Assembly (NCBI GenBank): GCA_951230915.1
Contig: OX579634.1
Span: 18,564,725 to 18,628,724 of the forward strand
Reading direction: 5' to 3'
Length of the DNA: 64,000 nt
Origin: Antitrichia curtipendula
Taxonomy: Eukaryota; Streptophyta; Bryopsida; Hypnales; Leucodontaceae
Positions 58,640 through 64,000 of the stretch are shown in pieces (the first letter of the stretch is position 1; every line of letters begins with the position of its first letter). The notes beneath the pieces are model-generated. The model ran no database searches, was not told the DNA's origin, and was given only the letters and a program-made list of their open reading frames with translations. A program made the position numbers and the translations under genes.

Positions 58640-60549
58640 GATTGCTCCTTTTCCACTTTACTGTGATAGAGTACTCGTCCTGTCAACCTGTTTGATTGGA
58701 ACCACCTTCATTCTCAAATGCTTGCTTTATCGATTCCTTCACTCTGCAGCTGGAGGATCACAAAGCCGAGAATATGAACAAATGAAGACAAATAACACAT
58801 ATGTACCTAAGGACGAGCAACAGGAGTGACGATTGGACTACCTATATGTTTATAGATACTCTGCCACCGACTTACTTCCTTAAACCAATGAATTTACACC
58901 TCCACTACAATGCGATTGACGAACCATGCCACAATGTACGCTATAAACACAAACCTGAAATTAGAGATAATGGAGCTCTGTATGTCAAATACGGAAAACC
59001 TAGTCAACACGATGAACATAAAATGTCAAAGTGACGAGTTTGTTCCTGGTGTCTGTTAGAGACATCGACAGCAAAAGACTAACAACGAGACCTGCATCTT
59101 CACATTGGAGCACATTTCAAATCCTAATATTTACGAGAAATGTGATCTCCTAATGCCATTACAAGGTGCCAGTCAAGCTCAACCTCAACGAACGACAAGA
59201 TCTTCAACCTAGAACGACACTAATTCCGCGAGGCATCAGGCAAGCTCCAACCATTGTGAACTGATGGTGAATACTAATCCCTGCGTCAGTTTTACCACCG
59301 TCGCTTGTTGCAACCTCAACCTTCTGAGACGGATGATGCAACCAGATCGAAATTCTGGGAGCCATTCTGCGGGAACATCACCGCCCAGCGAAAACTTCTA
59401 CAAAGACCCTTCTACTACCCATATTTAGAGCTCGTCATTCAGAAAAAAAAAAAAAAAAATTTGTACGCAAGATGTTGCTCTGTAAGCTCATCACAAGAAA
59501 TCGAAATCTTGCCGAACCAAATTCAAGCTATTCTTCGCCAACCTCTTCCTCCCCCGCCCATCCTAACCTTCCGCAACCCGTCTCTTCAATGCTTCTCGCA
59601 ACAAAAGCGACGCAACCTGTCTTCAATCCTGTCTCCAATCAAAATGTGCTGGGAAAAGAACAGAGCGGAAGCAGGGATGGCCCAATGACACGCAAATTTC
59701 GTTGGGAGATTGTTCCGTCCCGCTGCGTATGTCGCAATTCTGAAGGCCAGAAATTTGAAAGTGGGACCGGAAATTTGAATTTGCTTCGGGCTGGGTGTTC
59801 AACGTCCTGAACGAAGTCGTTGTCCGGGTCATCCTCTAGAAGTCCATAAATAGACGGTTGATGCCCGCAGCCGTAGTCCCTCGAGATCCGTTTTCTTGCG
59901 GAGAACCTCCGGGTATCAGATGAGAGGGACAGCGAATATGTGGGGGGGGGGGCTACATACAACAGTCTGTCAGGCTATCTTTTTAGTGGATAGTGAGGAT
60001 GAGGTGCATTTTAAGTAATGCACCACTCAAAGGACCCCATTAAAAAATAAAATAAAAATTTATTATCCCTGCTCCCCCATTTTTTGATTAAACTTTTTTT
60101 ATAAATATTTATTATCTCCCTCCGTCTCCCATTTCTTGTTTAATTATTATTTTTAATTATCCTCCCATCTCCTCCTCCTATTTGAATTTGAGGGAGCATT
60201 TGGGATATGTCCATTTGATTGTATTCCTTATACCATATCTGTACAATATCCATATCCATATTTATTATTTTTCTATACCAACAATAGATTAGAAAGGTGG
60301 GGAATTTCTTCAACATTGGGATCAACGGCTCTCGTTTTTTTCAAAAGGGAAGGGAAGTTAACAAGAGGATTTTGTAATTACAGGAGATAGTTGTTGGGTA
60401 ACTGAGGAACATGCACCTATTACCGTCACCCGTTTAAATTGTCAGGCCTAGTGTTGACATGGCAGTAAGTCTTTATTTTTCTTTGTAAAGCACAGCTCGG
60501 AAACTGAAATTGCCATTTATTTCACACCCGATTAGACCACTATCCTATC
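58640..60549. other. 5' region of the kinesin gene and intergenic DNA
   Basis: 58640 to about 59960 is GC-richer and probably includes the kinesin leader and promoter. It holds an A17 run (about 59443-59459) and a G9 run (59942-59950). Overlapping frames on both strands around 59300-59960 lack domains. From 60000 the DNA is AT-rich; GGGATCAACGGCTCTCG near 60318 resembles 13490-13510. Confidence 0.45.
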
Positions 60550-63500
60550 TCCATAGTCATTGATTTTGCCAAGCCTAAATCCAAACCTAGCAGATGGGGT
60601 ATGTCATTGATTTATTTAGATGCCGCAGACATGTTGATACGAGAGGTTTGGGCTTCAACTCCTCAACATGTCAATTTTTTCTCCAAACTCAAACGAGTCA
60701 CTAAATTTTGTCGCTGCTACTGTATCAATTGTACCCGTAGCAATCAAGAATATGAAGAGTCTCTTTGCATCTACTCCCTAGATTAAAAAAAACAATCTAC
60801 TCTAAGTGGATCCACAATTGTTGCTCTTATAGGAGGAGGTCAATTCTATTAGGACCGGTCTGACCAACTTTGAAGCAAAAAGATTGAAGGTCAAAAAGTT
60901 GGATTCTGAGCCAAGTAGAGACTTTATGGTGATCGCTTATATGTTGAGTTTTTTAGAGCTGTCAAAGAAACTCCAAATACCACTTCTATCATTGAACTAC
61001 GAGACTCCCAGGGATCCATTAGCCATGAATGATGTGAGCTAGAGAATATTTGTATTGACTTCTACACCAAGTTAGGCTTTCAAATTCCATCAACATCACA
61101 AGAATTGGTAAATCAAACCAAGTTACTAGATTGTATAAATAACAAATTCTTCCCTCATATGGCCTAGCAATTAGATGCCTTTCTAACTCACAAGGAACTT
61201 CATATGGCACTACAAATGGCAAGAGGAAGAAGCCCAAGGCCAGACGAAGTCACCGTAGAATTTTTCTGCCATTTTTAGGACCCCATGGGAGAGGATTTCA
61301 CAAAATGGTATGCGAGTCAATTGCCCAAGGACGCCTTCTCGAAGGTATGACATTAGGAACCATTATACTCCTTTTGAAAGCAAGTGATCAAGTTGACCTC
61401 TCCAATTGGAGACCTATTACGCTTCTAAATGTCTCCTATAAAATAATTGTCAAAGCTTCATAGATTAGGCTTCAAGATTCATTAAAGGATGTCATAAGCC
61501 CAGAGCAGTTAACATTTCCTCCTCAAGACACATCCTAGCTAACATTCTTTTGCAACATGAAACCGTGGAATGGGCTAAGGAGTATGAGGAGAATTTAATA
61601 TTCCTCAAATTAGATTTCACAAAAGCCTATGATATGATGTTGTGGGATTTTGTATTCCAAGTGATTAAAAAAAATAGGCATCCTAGACTCCTTCTCCAAC
61701 CTAGTTATGATGCTCTTACAAGATGCCTTAGCGATACTTCTGCTTAATGGCAAAGCCACCACTTCTTTCTACATTCTTCATGGTATGAGACAAAGATGCC
61801 CTTTGGTTCTCTAGGACCTTTTATTTATTTATTGGAGAAGCACTCAATATGGCGGTAGTAGAGGAACAAAATGCAAGTTGTATTCATGGCATTCAACTAC
61901 CAAATAGTGAGAAACAACAACTAGTGCCACAATATGTTGATGACATGGGATTATCCATTATAGGAAGAGAGACCAATTTCAAAAACATAATCTCCCTCTT
62001 CAACCTTGGATCAACATCGGATCTAATAATTAATTGAACTAAAAGCGTCTTATATTAATTCTCAAAATTACTTAAACCAACATGGACAGAGTAGTTTGGA
62101 TTAACTTGGACTCTTTCAGGCTTTTTGACCAAGCTACTTGGAGTAGCTTTCAGAATCACACTAGAAATACCTAACATTGATGATTTTTTGCAACAAAAAA
62201 TAGCAAAGAAATTGACTTGTTGGACCACTCACTGGCAGAAAGAGCCCCGGTAGTCAATTCAATTCTCCTCTCTACTCTTTATTACTTCACTGCAATTTGG
62301 AATGGATCACTCTAAGTTATACATTCTATTAGAGGGAGTCTTTGAAATTACCTGTGGAGTGGGAGCAAACATAACTCATGTGCTAGAATTAATTAGGAAG
62401 GTTGTTGTCTCCCTAAAGACTATAGGAGGCTTAAAATTGCTTGACCCAGAGATATCTCTAATGGTGCTACTTGCCAAATGGATCCTATATGCCATAGAAT
62501 CAAACATATCCTATCTTAAAATTCTATTTATGTTTAGAATCAAAAGATGAAGCCAAACCCTAGAGGTAGATTATTGTTTCCTTCTCCAACGTGGCTTATG
62601 GTGCATTTGGTTCTCAGATTTGAAATATGATTACTAGTGCATGGCGTTGCATGGCCAAACATATAGAACTTGTATTGCCTACAAATATTGTAGAGGTTCT
62701 CATGACCAGATTGTAGTAGTCAGCAAATTACATAGGCTCAAATTTCTACTTTACACAAGAGAGTTCTAGGGAATTAACAAGGTAAAGACTCCAAACAATT
62801 GCTAACCTTTGAAATATGGAGTTACACAACTTTAAATCCTAACTTACAGTAGCAACTAGGTTCAATCTCACAAACACTAAATAAGGACAATGGCGCTATC
62901 TTATCTCACATACCCTCATGAGTGGTTGACAATGCTCACCAATAACACCGACCAAGTCATTGTGGGACAATGGGTAGACAGTTATGATGCTCCAACTCAT
63001 GAGCTACTTGTTTTGATTTGGCAATGTGATGGCCTCAATCTCCATATCTAGCCATCTCAACCTCAGGTTCTCTCCCTTCCAACAGTAACTAGAGTGACAA
63101 TAATCAGACCAATTTCAAAGCAGCTTTCTATTATTCTGAAATTCAATAGAGATACAATAGTTTGGGGCTTTGTTAGGAGAGTCAAGATTATAGGAGGTAG
63201 AAAGAGCTCCTCAATAACTCCAATCCTATTCTTTGCAGGAGATTTACATTCAATAGAATTCAACCCAGGAAGATGGATGTGGAACAACAATAATCAACTT
63301 ATAACATATTCAACATCCGCATGCAGACAAATCCTCACTAAACATAGGCAGCTTAAGTGATCTATTTTTTTTTAAGTAATGGGCCACCTTCCAACCACTT
63401 TTATGTCCAACTGGCGTAACTTGATGCACAAGACACGATCACAAAAGAGGCAACTTTTATGTGGTCAGTGTAGCATAACGCAATAGTTGTTCACTCATGG

Positions 63501-63900
63501 AGAGCTCGTATCAATCCATGCATTGATACTAGGTGCAATTGTTGCATACTAAACATTGCGGAGACTTCTATTCACAAGTTTTACTACTACCCACGTGCCT
63601 TAGATGTTTGGGACTATGCCCAATCCATTCTTCACCACCTTCATGGAGATCAACAAACCTTAGGTCTTCATAGCCGTTTCAATTATATTCAATGTATTTA
63701 TGGGTCTCCAATTCCACATAGATTTGGCTACTTAAAAACATCTAGTCTTTCTTCCTCATTGTGGATTATTTGGATCTCAAGAAATAGCAAAGTTTTCACG
63801 CAAAAAATTTGGCCACAAGAACTAGCACAAAAAGCCTTACAGAAGGTTCTTATGACTCAGGTAGGGCTGCACAGATGAAAGCCCAAGGCAAGGTTTGTTA
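60550..63900 (+). mobile_element. Decayed LINE retrotransposon (reverse transcriptase and zinc-binding regions)
   Basis: Plus-strand blocks in order: an upstream frame with WASTPQHVNFFSKLKRVTKF at 60601-60786; LKLDFTKAYDMMLWDFVFQV at 61600-61660, a LINE reverse-transcriptase motif; LVPQYVDDMGLSIIG at 61920-61965 with the catalytic YVDD; GGLKLLDPEISLMVLLAKW at 62420-62480, typical of the region after the polymerase; and at 63530-63870 CNCCILNIAE, FYYYPRALDVWDYAQSIL and SSLWIIWISRNSKVF, the zinc-binding C-terminal domain. Many stops and frame changes separate these blocks, so no functional protein is made. A poly(A) tail and target duplication were not seen; the element may continue toward or past the window edge. 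Confidence 0.85.
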
Positions 63901-64000
63901 GCACTCAAGACAAATTGAAGCTCTATGGTTTCAATTCGGGAAAGTCTAGCTGCAATCGTCAATCTTGGCAACTATGCATGATGGCTTGATTAGGTGGAAT
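63901..64000. other. Window edge
   Basis: The last 100 bp follow the LINE zinc-binding region and probably belong to its 3' portion. Nothing else is visible. Confidence 0.3.

Overview
This window looks like nuclear DNA of a land plant. Genes are split by many short spliceosomal introns, CDSs carry plastid- or mitochondrion-type leader peptides, plant gene families are present (an RTFL/DVL peptide, a plastid type-A J-protein, an AAE13-type malonyl-CoA synthetase, a kinesin-7), and AT-rich intergenic DNA is packed with small decayed transposons. Compact introns and the style of the LINE remnants suggest a bryophyte-grade plant, perhaps a moss; this is an inference and the species is not identified.

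Layout. 0-8.8 kb: AT-rich DNA with several miniature inverted-repeat elements, one built around a perfect 79-bp hairpin. 8.87-10.9 kb: a GC-richer island with a TATA box and a 73-aa RTFL/DVL small peptide. 11-19.8 kb: gene-free DNA with dispersed repeats and two neighbouring TA-flanked MITEs. 20-21.3 kb: LINE-like remnant ending in a minisatellite. 23.3-24.1 kb: a small membrane-protein gene of unknown function that appears frameshifted. 25.7-26.1 kb: a MITE centred on a perfect palindrome. 27.4-33.5 kb: a head-to-head pair, a small four-motif DnaJ-type zinc-finger protein (minus) and an 11-exon plastid type-A DnaJ (plus). 35.9-42.0 kb: a 17-exon malonyl-CoA synthetase with an N-terminal presequence exon and an AT-AC (U12-type) intron. 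43-51 kb: MITEs, a Ty1/copia pol remnant and a non-autonomous CACTA element. 52.3-58.6 kb: an 18-exon kinesin-7 on the minus strand. 60.5-63.9 kb: a decayed LINE with reverse-transcriptase and zinc-binding regions.

The multi-exon models were built by hand. Splice junctions were chosen so that reading phase and family motifs continue across every join. All three large models sum to whole codons: DnaJ 553 aa, malonyl-CoA synthetase 616 aa, kinesin 853 aa. The two divergent genes at 27-33 kb both encode CxxCxGxG zinc fingers with probable plastid leaders, so they may share a promoter and a role in plastid protein assembly. The other genes are functionally unrelated neighbours. The strongest non-routine signals are the AT-AC intron, the presequence exon of the synthetase, the acylation-like N-terminus of the RTFL peptide, the frameshifted membrane gene, and a rich set of structured MITEs.
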